From Dryas octopetala (taxonomy: Eukaryota; Streptophyta; Magnoliopsida; Rosales; Rosaceae): 64,000 nt of DNA. Shown one piece after another: positions 45,026 through 55,491 of the stretch. A program made the translations under genes and the position numbers. Within the stretch, counting starts at the first letter, position 1. Each line of letters opens with the position of its first letter. The stretch is from the NCBI GenBank assembly GCA_963921425.1, contig OY992833.1, forward strand, positions 3,722,501 to 3,786,500. Direction: 5' to 3'. The notes below the pieces were generated by a model. That model was given only the letters and a program-made list of their open reading frames with translations. It was not told where the DNA came from and did not search any database.

Positions 45026-48000
45026 TGGTATCAGAGCAGCTAGTCCTAGGCACTGTTTTCAATCAAATACCCTGCCAAAGCTTATTGCTCCGCCCAGTTC
45101 TCCACTGCAAGCCGATTGCTTGCTCTTCCTCTCTACCTGAAGTGTCTCTAAGAAGCCGACTGCTTCTTCTTTCTTCAGTTCTATCCTAGAAGCCGATTGC
45201 TTCTTCCTCTTGCTACCAGTTTTTCTAAAACAACCTAAAGTCCCAGGAAAATGATGGATGATGTTTCCACTACTTCTCAGGCTCTTACTATTCCACTGTG
45301 GTCATGACGGCACCGGAGCCAACATCCATTCCTTATGGGGTCAAATTGAATGGCCCGAATTTTACTCTTTGGTCTCAAGTTGTGACCATGTTTGTTGCAG
45401 GAAGAGGAAGGATGAGATATCTTAATGGCACCACTCCTCAACCAGCGGTGACAAGTGCTACCTATAGCAAGTGGATAATGGAAGATGCCATTGTGAAGGG
45501 TTGGCTTATTGGTGCCATGGAGGCGAATGTGATGACGTTATTTATCCGTTTACCTACTGCAAAAAATGTCTGGGATGCTGTGTCCAAGACCTACTATGAG
45601 GGTGCTGATAAATCTATCTTATATGATTTATCCCGTAAGGCTATGGCGACCAAACAGGCTGGGCGATCGGTCGCTACCTATTATTCTGATCTTCAAATTA
45701 TTTGGCAGGAGCTTGATCATCGCAGACCTATTCCCTTTACTCAGGCAGATGTGATAAATACACGTATGACTGAAATTGGTGAAGATCGTGTTTATTTGTT
45801 TCTTGCTGGTCTTGATGATGTATATGATTCTATTCAGGGAGATATTCTTCGTACTGATCCTCTTCCCGGACCTGATGTGGTTTTTTCCACTGTGAGACGT
45901 GAGGAACTTCGTCGTCATACTATGATGAATCAAGGTGATACTTCTCAGATGGCTATGGCAGTAAAGAAGGTTGGCAACCGTCCTATCACATCGCCTTCTC
46001 TTATTCCTGTTGGTGGTCCTTGTACTCATTGTGGAAGTACCAAACATGTTGCGGAAACCTGTTTCAAGAAACATGGGTATCCTGACTGGTGGCCGGCTCA
46101 TAAAGAGCGTTTGCAGGCTCGAAAAAGTGGAAAAGTGGCGTTGTGTACCTCCATTCCACTGCCGGATTCAGTGACTCCACCATCCGCAACCCAGCCGCCG
46201 TGTGCTCCAGTGGCTGTCCTGCCGACTACATCAGTGGACATGTCTCACTCTGTGGTAGATTCTACCCTTCTTCAATAGTCAGGTAGTGTTGGTCATGCTT
46301 TCCTTACAACTAGTTCCGGAAAAGATGTGGGTTGGATTCTTGATTCTGGTGCAACAAACCATATGACCTTCGATGCATCTTTGTTACGTGATAACTGCTT
46401 ACCTAATTGTGTTACTGTTGCCAATGCAAATGGCATATCATATCCTGTTACTGGTGCTAGAAGAGTTGACTTAACTCCTTCTTTATCCTTGGACCATACC
46501 CTGTTGATTCCTGCTCTCTCTAATAATCTTTTGTCTATACCGCAAGTTACTGCTCAATTAAATTGTTTAGTATTAATCTATCCCAATTTCTGTCTTCTTC
46601 AGGATCTCTGTAGCGAGGAGATCATTGGGCGTGGTACTAAGAGAGAGGGCTTGTATTATGTGGACGATGTCTGTGTGGGGCGGTCCTTATCTGCAAAAGG
46701 GTCATCTCGGGCATCTGAGGATCAGATTTGGTTATGGCATCACCGGTTGGGTCATGTCTCTTTTGGTTATTTAGAGCGTCTATTTCCTATTTTATTTTCA
46801 ACATGTAAACCTTCAAATTTTCGGTGTGATACTTGCATTTTGGCAAAAAGCCACCGTGCTACTTATTATGATAGTCCTAATAAAAGATCTGTGCCATTTT
46901 CATTGATTCATTCGGATGTTTGGGGACCTGCTCCTGTTACTACTTCTTCTGGTTTTCGTTGGTTTGTTTTGTTTGTTGATGATTGCACTCGAATGACGTG
47001 GCTCTATTTGATGCGACATAAGAGTGATGTAGCTGCAATATTTCGTACTTTTCACCAAATGATTAAGACACAATTTTCTGCATCTTTACAAGTGCTTCGG
47101 TCTGATAATGGTGGGGAATTCGTTAATCAGGAGTTACGCACTTATTTTCAGACTCATGGTATTTTGCATGAAACCACGTGTCCTTACACTCCACAACAAA
47201 ATGGTGTGGCTGAACGGCGAAATAGACAGATTCTTGAAATTACACGGGCTGCCCTCATTGGTGCACATATGGGGCCACAATTTTGGGAGGACGCCATTAC
47301 CACGGCTGTTTATCTTCTCAACCGTGTGCCTACTCGTGTTTTGGAATTTCAGACACCGTTAGATACACTGGCATCCTCTGTACCTCTTCCTTCACATCTT
47401 ACACTTCCACCCCGGGTATTTGGTTGCGTTGTGTTTGTGCATTTACAGAAGCATATGCGTACTAAGCTTGATCCATGTGCTCTCAAGTGTGTTTTTGTGG
47501 GTTATCATCCCTTACATAAGGGATACAGATGTTTTCATCCTTCTACTGGTAAGTACTATGTTACCATGGATGTTGTTTTTTCTGAACATGAGATGTTCTT
47601 TGCTTCTCCGCTATCTCATTCCTTGCTTCCGAGGGAGAGCACTACTATGGAAGCTTTGAATTGGACAGAATTATTTTCGGATTCTATTCCAACCGGTCCG
47701 ATTCAGGATCCGATTCAGGACACCACTATGGGTGAACATGAAGAAGGGACTGCTGAAGCCACCACTGAAGTCGTCAACCAGGTCCAGCCGAGTGTTAGTG
47801 TGGATTTGGATATTGCCGAAAGCCCCTCTCTCACTTCATCAACAGTACCCACTCCCAATTCTCCTCGTTCTCCTCGTGCAGCTATTCCTGAGGCAAGTAT
47901 AGATTTTGTGATTAATACTAACAATATTTGTGAACATGAGAATGTTGAGGTTGATAGGTATTAGTTGCCACCAAGGAGTAATCGAGGAGTACCACCTGAT

Positions 48001-49663
48001 AGGTTCTCACCCGAAGCTGTGAAGAAGGTGAAATATCCTATTGCTCAGTATGTATCTACCCATAGGCTGTCAGAGGCTTGCCGAGGATTTGTCAGTAATA
48101 TGACTGTCGTCCATATTCCCACTAAAGTTCAAGAAGCCTTGTCAGATCCAAAATGGGCCACGGCAATGACTGAAGAGATGACAGCACTAGAAAAAAATCA
48201 GACTTGGGAGTTGGTTCCGTTGCCAGAAGGCAAACGACCCGTGGGTTGCAGGTGGGTATACACTGTTAAGTGTAAGCCGGATGGCTCAATTGATAGGTAT
48301 AAGGCTCGGCTTGTTGCTAAAGGGTTTACCCAGACCTATGGGATTGATTATCAGGAAACCTTTGCTCCTGTTGCAAAGATCAATACCATTCGGGTTTTGA
48401 TATCTCTGGCTGCAAATTTTGGTTGGCCCTTGCAACAGTATGATGTAAAAAATGCATTTCTACACGGTGATTTACAGGAAGAAGTGTATATGGCGATACC
48501 ACCAGGCTATGATGCTCAGAACGGCTCTAATGTTGTATGCAAACTACAGAAAGCTTTATATAGTTTGAAGCAGTCTCCACGAGCCTGGTTTGGTAGATTC
48601 CGACTTGCCATGAAGAAATATGGATATGAACAGAGTAATGCAGATCATACTCTATTCTTGAAAAGAGTGGGAGACAAATTAACAGCACTCATTATTTATG
48701 TAGATGATATGGTGGTCACAGGTAATGATATTGAGGAGATGAATAAATTGAAGAACTATTTGTCGTCTGAGTTTGATATGAAGGATTTGGGTGGCCTCAA
48801 ATATTTCTTGGGAATTGAAGTCGTCCGGTCTGAACAAGGCATCTTCTTGTCTCAACGGAAGTACGTGCTTGATTTTCTAGAGGAAACATGCATGCTTGGG
48901 AGTCAGCCGATTGGGTCTCCTATTGAACAGAACCATGGTTTAGAAGAGCTTTCTGATCAAATTCCAGCTGACAAAGGACAGTATCAGAGGTTAGTTGGAC
49001 GTTTGATTTATTTATCTCATACTAGACCTGACATTGCGTATGCTGTGAGTGTTGTGAGTAGATTTATGCATAATCCAGGGAAGCAACACATGGAAGCAGT
49101 TGTAAGGATTTTGAGATATTTGAAATCTGCACCAGGAAAGGGTTTATTGTTTTCAAAACATGGGCATGTAGATGTTTTGGGATATACAGACTCAGATTGG
49201 GGGGGGGGTAAAGGAGATAGGAGAAGATCAACTTCGGGCTATTTTACCTTTGTTGGAGGTAATTTGGTCACTTGGAAGAGTAAGAAGCAAAAGGTTGTCT
49301 CACTATCTAGTGCTGAAGCTGAGTACCGGGCAATGGTGAAAGGTATGTGTGAATTGCTGTGGCTTAAAAGGCTTATGGGGGAGTTGGGTTTTTCCTCTGA
49401 GAAACCAATGAAGTTGTATTGTGATAATCAATCAGCGATTAAAATTGCTGAGAACCCGGTTCAGCATGATAGAACGAAACATGTGGAGATTGATAGGAAC
49501 TTTATCTATGAAAAGTTGGAAGAGAAGATAGTTGAGGTACAATATGTCAGTACTACAGGCCAGTTGGCAGATGTGTTGACCAAGGCTGTATCAAATTTGG
49601 TTTTTAACGATTCGCTCGTCAAGTTGGGCATTTGCGATGTTTATGCACCACCTTGAGGGGGAG

Positions 49664-49827
49664 TGTTGAATCGTTGACTAGTTTTGTAATTAAATATCTT
49701 GTAATTAGGGAATTCCCAATTGTTATGGGATTGTATCTTTCCTTCCTAGAATAGGCTTTTGTATATTGTATAAATACCTCTTATTAGAGGCATATGGTAT
49801 ACATAATTTTAAAACCCTAAATTGACT
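49664..49827 (+). repeat. 3' LTR of Copia element
   Basis: 164 bp, matching the 5' LTR with one difference by eye, followed by the target duplication CATAT. Confidence 0.9.
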
Positions 49828-49832
49828 CATAT

Positions 49833-50320
49833 AAGCATACAATTATACAAACATACTATTAAATTTTAGCATTTAAGAACATACAAACTAACTAATCAAT
49901 TTTATAATTAATTTTAACATACAAACTAATTCACTAAAAAATTTAATACAATTATATATGAAACATTAAATACTAAATCATACAAAAACTTAACTAAAAG
50001 ATAGATTAAACACATACCTAACCAAAAATGCAATTATCCTTCACAACAAATGCAACACTATTCTTCCTTCACCAAAAAAATAAATCATTGTCAAATATTA
50101 GCCCAACATCAATCAAATTCAGATTTCACAACCAAACCACTAAATTAAAAAAAAACCACAACATTAACTAATTACCACTAAAATCAGAAATTCCACAACC
50201 AATTTATGCAAAATCCACAACAAGTGCAAAATCCACAACAAGTGCAAAATCCACAATATTAGAAAACATAAAAAACAGAAAATAACAAAACTTAATTAAA
50301 ATAACATAAATTGAAAAAAA
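49833..50320. other. AT-rich CACTA interior
   Basis: Continuation of the CACTA sequence after the Copia insertion. Includes a short CCACAACAAGTGCAAAAT direct repeat near 50213-50250. No ORF. Confidence 0.5.
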
Positions 50321-50324
50321 AAAA

Positions 50325-50760
50325 TTACCGTGTGTGGGGGGGGGGGTTTCGGTGAGCTGGTTTCGGATAGGGGGGATGAGTTTCGGTGGGGGTGGGTTTT
50401 GGGAGAGGTTGAGTTTCGGTGGGATGGTGGGTTTCGGGGGGTGGGGGGGTGGGTTTCGGGGGAAATTAAGGTGGGTTTTGGGGGGGTGGGTTTTCGGGAT
50501 GAGGGAGGAGGAGGGGGTGGGTTTTCGGGTGGAGGGGGTGGGTTTTCGAGTGGAGGGGGTGGGTTTCAGGGGAGTGGGTTGCAGATGGGGGGGGGTGGGT
50601 TTTCGGGAGCAGGGAGGAGGAGGGGGGGTGTTTTGGGTTTCGGGAGAAGGAGGAGGGAGGACGAGGGAAGGAGGAGGGAGAAGCCGGCAGCCGAGAGGAG
50701 GGAGGAGCGAGAGCTGAGAGAGAGTGAAGCTGAGATCGAGGGAGTGAAGAGTGAAGTGTG
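50325..50760 (-). promoter_or_regulatory. G-tract block, possible CACTA promoter/leader
   Basis: The plus strand is a run of GGGGGTGGGTTTCGGG-type repeats (50333-50640), then a GGAGGGAGG block (50640-50740). On the minus strand this is C-rich then CT-rich, as in plant 5' leaders, and it lies upstream of the minus-strand transposase. Open frames across it (Gly-rich) are compositional. Assignment as promoter is inference. Confidence 0.4.
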
Positions 50761-50796
50761 AAGTGAACTCAGAACTGGGTTATGCAAATTGAAAGA

Positions 50797-51010
50797 CTTT
50801 GAGCGACGAACATGGTTCGTCGCCCAAAGCACCTTTAGGCGAGGAATTCATTATTTCGTCGCCCAAAAGCTTGGGCGACGAAATCATGTTCGTCGACTTT
50901 GAAATCATGTTCGTCGCCCAAAATCGTTGACTTTAGGGCACCGTTTCATCCCGCCATAATTTCAGACTTTGGGCGACGAAGTTCGTCGCCCAAAGATATA
51001 TTTCGTCGCC
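50797..51010. repeat. Internal cluster of CACTA subterminal motifs
   Basis: Several GGGCGACGAA / TTCGTCGCCCAAA copies lie here, 2 kb inside the right terminus, separated from the terminal cluster by the tandem-repeat block. Confidence 0.85.
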
Positions 51011-51039
51011 CAAAGTTGATTTTTGGTATGAATCATGAT

Positions 51040-52600
51040 CGTTCATATGTTCGAGCTCTAATACCAAACTTTTTAGATCTCCAATTGACCTAATTTTTTA
51101 GATGAATGATCTTTGAGTGGGAAACTAATAAATGAACGGTTCGGATCGTTAAAAACACAATCGACATATAAGGTTCTACATATAAATCAGTGGATTTTAC
51201 ACTTAAATAATAAAATTCTATTAACTATTTCGTTCAAACCTTGTCGATTCAATAATTGTGAAGACAATAACGTCATTACAACAATCACAGTCGTTCATCA
51301 TCTATGTTCATAGTTCATCATATATGACAATAATTGTAAATTACAAAGATCATCCCTGCAAAAAATCGGCTCAATCAAAGTTCATCTAGCCGTTCGATTA
51401 TGATTATAAAAACCATGATCTTTCATACACACTAAATGCTAAACCTAACTTCTACTTCTCCGATTGAGATAATTTTTTGTATGGATGATCTTTGAGTGGG
51501 GGACTAGCCTATAATCGGTTTGGATCGTTAAAAACATAATAAAAATCTAAGCTTCTACATATAAATACACTTGAAGAGTATAATTCTATTAACTTTTTAG
51601 TAGAAATTTTGGCGATTCAACAGTTTGTGAAGACTACAATGTGATTTCAACGATCGAAATCGTTCATTTTATTCGTTTATACTGGAAGATCATCCTTGCA
51701 AAAAATCGGCTAAATCGGAATTCATCTCCTCCTTCGATTAGTATTAGAAAATTCACGATCGTTCATAAGTTCAACCACCGATACCAAACTTCTACATCTC
51801 CAATTGACCTAATTTTCTGCAAGAATAATCTTTGAGTGAGAAACTAATAAATGAACGGTTCGGATCATTGAAAACACGATTGACATATGAGGTTGTACAT
51901 ATAAATGAACGGTTTTTACACTTGAAGAATACAATTCTATTAACTAGCTCTTTTGTTAAAACCTTGTAGCTTCAATAATTGTGAAGACCACAACGTGATT
52001 ATCACGATCAGAGCCATTCATCATGTACGTTCATACTCAAAGATCAACCCTGCAAAAAATCGGCTCAATCAGAGTTCATCTACCCGTCCGATTATTATTA
52101 TAAGAATCAAGATCGTCTATACACCCTAAATGCCAAACCTAACTTCTACATCTCCAATTGAAATAATTTTTTGCATAGATGATCTTTGAGTGGGGCACTA
52201 AGAAATGATCGGTTCGGATCGTTAAAAACACAATACAAAAGTAATCTTCTACATACAAATACACTTGAAGAGTATAATTCTATAGTTTTTTTCGTTGAAA
52301 CTTTGTCGATTCAACAATTGTAAAGACTACAATGTAATTTCAACGATCGGAGCTGTTCATTTTATTCGTTTATACTCAAACATCATTCCTGCAAAAAATC
52401 GCCCAAATCGGAATTCATCTACTCCATCGATTAGTATTAGCAAACTCTTGATTGTTCATACATTCGAGCACCGTTACATAACTTTTGCATCTCCAATAAT
52501 CCTAATTTCTTGCAACGCTGATCTTTCAATGAGGAATTAAAAATTGAACGGTTCGGATCGTTGGAAACACGATCGCATTGTATGAATAACATACATATAA
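51040..52600. repeat. Tandem repeats of about 340-380 bp inside CACTA
   Basis: Four to five units begin at CTCCAATTGA-like sequence near 51070, 51455, 51790, 52147 and 52485. Each continues TAATTTTTTG, GATGATCTTTGAGTG, AACGGTTCGGATCGTT and CTACATATAAAT, then GATCATCC-TGCAAAAAATCGG. Alternate units are more alike, suggesting a dimeric higher-order repeat of about 0.7 kb. Confidence 0.88.
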
Positions 52601-52624
52601 TTGTACCCAAAAAAGAAAAAAAGG

Positions 52625-52970
52625 AATGACTTTGGGTGAGGAATATACACATTCCTCACCTAAAGTACTTTGGGCGACGAAATTTGTTGTCTCCCAAAGT
52701 AGGTTTGGGCGACGAATTTAAGTTTTCCTTGCCCAAACTTTGAGCAAAGAACATGCATATTCCTCGCCTAATGCATTTGTCAATTAATATTTTGGCGCGT
52801 GAGTTGAGGCGACGAAATGATTTCGTCGCCCAAAGTAACTTTAGGGCGAGGAACATGGTATTCGTCGCCCAAAGTGTCTTTGGAAGACGAACTAGTTCGT
52901 CGCCCAAATCTGTATAACATTGAGCGACAAATGTTCTTGTTCGTTGCCCAAATATGTTTTTCTTGTAGTG
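52625..52970. repeat. Right terminal and subterminal repeats of CACTA
   Basis: Many copies of GGCGACGAA/TTCGTCGCCCAAAGT in both orientations end with TTTTCTTGTAGTG at 52970. Confidence 0.88.
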
Positions 52971-52973
52971 TAC

Positions 52974-53960
52974 ATTCCTCTTTTACAGTTTCTCTTTTGA
53001 TCTTTGATTTTCCTAGCTCTTCCAACATCTTGTGTGTGAAATTGGAAAAGACAAAAGTAGAGAACTATATATTTCAATCAAAGGGTCATAGAATCAAAAA
53101 AGTTCAAACGAAATGGAATAGGTTTAAATTTTTGGGGAATATCCATCATTTTCTAGAAATTTCCTTCAAACTTTTTGAAGTCACTTGATGGTCATACTGC
53201 AAAAATAGACAATCGCCCTAACTTGTTGTTGGTCGATTGGTTTTGTCCACTGATATCTTGTTATCAATCCAAGGCAATAGATTACTCAAATATACAAACA
53301 GCGCAAGATGCAATAATCTAAAGGACAACATATGCACTGCCCTTTTTTTAGGTGTGATAATAATTTCATTTCAAGCAAAAGGCACAAGGGGGGATGGCAT
53401 GCCCTTGGTCAGAAAAATACGAAACCATACAAAGAAAAGATTTTGGGGGATGGAACCCAGCCCATAATCACACAACTAGACAAACAATACTAGCAAAAAG
53501 GGAAGAAGAAAGCTCTAAGGAGGCAACGCCCATGCATAAAGCCAAACAGCAAAATAAAAAGTTGCCGGAGGGCGTTGCCGTTGAGGTTTATCGTGCTCTA
53601 GTCGATTAAACCTCATTAAACCTCATAAAGCCAAACACTCAAATGGAAATTCTCCAGCAACAAAAATTCCGCATTAAACCTCATCGCCCAAGCACGAGGG
53701 ACTGCCCTTTACCCACCTAGGCCAAGGCGATTAGAGCCAAATAATCAGGACTCAAAGCCTCTTTAGATAAAAGTAGGGAATTAAAGTGTATCGTAATAAA
53801 TGAATCGAATAAAATTATTTTAAATCATAGATGAAATAAGAGAAATAATGTAGTAGATTTTAGGGTTCTAAAATTGGGGCAAAACCTTCTTATGAGATGA
53901 ACGTACGTTTTCATGGGTTTTTCAATTTGGTCCTAAATTTTTTTGGGTTTTTTTTTTTAA
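52974..53960. other. Host flank of CACTA, nothing assigned
   Basis: Plus-strand open frames at 53237-53609 show no recognisable domain. ATTAAACCTCAT recurs three times near 53608-53687. No gene supported. Confidence 0.4.
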
Positions 53961-53997
53961 GTCCATTTTTTAAAATTTACTATTCATCCGGCCCAAA

Positions 53998-54075
53998 CGC
54001 TACAGTAAAATACTGTAGCGGCCCACTTTTTAAAAAATCGGTGCTACAGTGATGCCGTTACTGTAGCGCTACAGT
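53998..54075. repeat. Cluster of CTACAGT palindromes
   Basis: GCTACAGTA and TACTGTAGC arms form a short hairpin at 53999-54019, and further CTACAGTG/ACTGTAGCGC copies follow to 54075. Similar TACTGTAGC motifs are common at the ends of small plant DNA elements. Here no complete element could be delimited. Confidence 0.6.
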
Positions 54076-54280
54076 GTTTTTAAAATGCCATTTTTCCCTT
54101 CTCTTTTTTTTTTTTTTTTTTTTTCCATTTCAGTACCAATTGGTACATAAACTACCCAAAAAAAACAAATAATAATTTATGTATTTTCATGTCATAAAAC
54201 ATGTTAAATAATAACCAATATAAAATACAAAAAATCAAGATGAGGCATCCATAATCTTTTACGTTTTAATAGTAAATATA

Positions 54281-54875
54281 ATTGTTACTATCGAATAGTA
54301 ACAATCATCTATTGCTACTGCCGGGCAGTGGCAATCAAGTATTATCATTGTTTGATAATAACAATCACTTATTGCTACTGTCTGACAGTAACAATCAGAA
54401 ATTGATACTGTCTTACAGTAACAATCACATGTTGAAGATAACTAATATATCTTGTTATCGTCATACAATAACAATCACCAAAATTCAAACCATAGAAAAT
54501 TACAAAATTCAGAGAGTAACAATCACTTGATTGCTACTGTCACACAGTAATCTTTTGTGTTTTAATAATAAATATAATTGTTACTATCGAATAGTAACAA
54601 TCACCTATTGCTATTGTCTGACAGTAATAATCACATATTGACACTGCCTGACAGTAATAATCACCTACTGCTAATAACAATCACATATTGCTACTGTCTG
54701 GCAATAACATATTGCTACTGTCTGGCAATAACAATCATCTATTGCTATTGCCTGGCAATGACAATTAAGAATTGCTACTACCTGGCAATGACAATTAGGA
54801 ATTGCTACTACCTGCCAGTGGCAATTAGGTATTGCTAACAATCACCTATTGCTACTGTCTGGAAGTAATAATCAG
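54281..54875. repeat. Minisatellite of 30-bp self-complementary (hairpin) units
   Basis: Units start exactly 30 bp apart at 54281, 54311, 54341, 54371 and 54401, then continue with gaps to 54875. Each unit is an imperfect palindrome of about 25 bp plus an AATCA-type spacer. The first has an 11-bp perfect arm ATTGTTACTAT around a CGA loop. Others have stems ACTGTC/GACAGT, ACTGCC/GGCAGT, ATTGCC/GGCAAT and ATTATC/GATAAT, so changes in one arm are often matched in the other. A 75-bp segment holding the first units recurs at 54549-54625. Not coding. Confidence 0.9.
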
Positions 54876-54979
54876 ATATTGTCCAATGTTACCTGCAATT
54901 CATCCACTCAAAATTATGTCTACAAACACCACTTTTTAACGCAGCAACTAAGCATCAACAAACATTTTTAAGGAAAAGT

Positions 54980-55150
54980 CAATCGTAACCCCACTTACAT
55001 ATTGCTACTGACAAACAGTAACAATCGTAACTCCACTTACATATTGGCTATAAAATAACATTTTAAATAACAATCACATTACTGTATAACCCACTTACAT
55101 ATTGCTACTGACAAGCAGTAACAATCGCAACTCCACTTACATATTGTCTA
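54980..55150. repeat. Further hairpin units with ACTCCACTTACATATTG spacers
   Basis: Two copies (about 54988-55046 and 55088-55146) contain ATTGCTACTGACAA-CAGTAACAATCG hairpins with CCACTTACATATTG before and after, a longer-period variant of the neighbouring array. Confidence 0.8.
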
Positions 55151-55251
55151 TAATATAAATATGACATATTCTACTAACATAACTAAGATGCACGACATAA
55201 CTATAAATGATTTGAACAATATATAAAATTTCCAGTAGTACATCTTTGATT

Positions 55252-55406
55252 CCTACTTGAATTGCCACCTAAACAAATATAGGCATGACACCAGAATTCT
55301 AGTCAAAAAAAAGTCAAGAGAAACAAACCTCCCCTACCATTGAAACACAAACAATGAATTACTCAATAATGATAATGAAACACTAATATACAAGTAGTTA
55401 CACAAA
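55252..55406. repeat. Direct repeat copy 1 around gene fragment
   Basis: Shares TTGCCACCTAAACAAA, ACAAACAATGAATTACTCAA and ATACAAGTAGTTACACAAA with 55983-56138. The copies flank the bHLH-like fragment. Confidence 0.88.
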
Positions 55407-55491
55407 CCAATATCCTGCACCACCCGTGTATATATATATAGTTATATATATACCACAATTACGTACACTAATTAATAACAAAATCGATATA

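Larger units (their letters stand above)
44862..49827 (+). mobile_element. Ty1/Copia LTR retrotransposon (4966 bp), nested in CACTA
   Basis: Two 164-bp LTRs (44862-45025 and 49664-49827) differ at one position by eye. The target duplication is CATAT (44857-44861 and 49828-49832). The primer-binding site TGGTATCAGAGC (initiator tRNA-Met type) directly follows the 5' LTR, and the polypurine tract TTGAGGGGGAG precedes the 3' LTR. Parts in order: gag with UBN2-type domain and a C-x2-C-x4-H-x4-C knuckle (about 45.3-46.2 kb), aspartic protease (D-S-G-A), GAG-pre-integrase and integrase core (about 46.3-47.5 kb), reverse transcriptase (Y-V-D-D) and RNase H (about 48.0-49.6 kb). Nearly complete but broken in about two places. 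One difference in 164 bp suggests an insertion of a few hundred thousand years or less. Lineage perhaps Ale or Ivana, unsure. Confidence 0.93.
35314..52970 (-). mobile_element. Large CACTA (En/Spm) transposon, 17.7 kb
   Basis: Termini are CACTACAAGAAAAAAAGG on the left and CACTACAAGAAAAACATA read inward from the right. The 3-bp target duplication is TAC at 35311-35313 and 52971-52973. Subterminal arrays of TTTGGGCGACGAA and its complement lie at both ends. It encodes, on the minus strand, a TNP2-type transposase and a second CACTA ORF, both decayed. Removing the nested Copia element (about 5.0 kb) and solo LTR (about 3.1 kb) leaves about 9.5 kb, normal for autonomous plant CACTA elements. It was once autonomous and is now probably defective. 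Confidence 0.93.

Noticed and set aside
50330-50761. 143-codon Gly-rich frame
   Set aside because: Translation of G-tract low complexity inside the CACTA element.
54282-54838. Asn/Leu/Ser- and Tyr/Cys-rich frames over the hairpin array
   Set aside because: Direct translation of the 30-bp repeat; period divisible by three keeps frames open by chance.
54281-54875. CRISPR-like array
   Set aside because: A regular 30-bp period suggested it, but there are no unique spacers, the units themselves vary, and the context is a plant nuclear genome.
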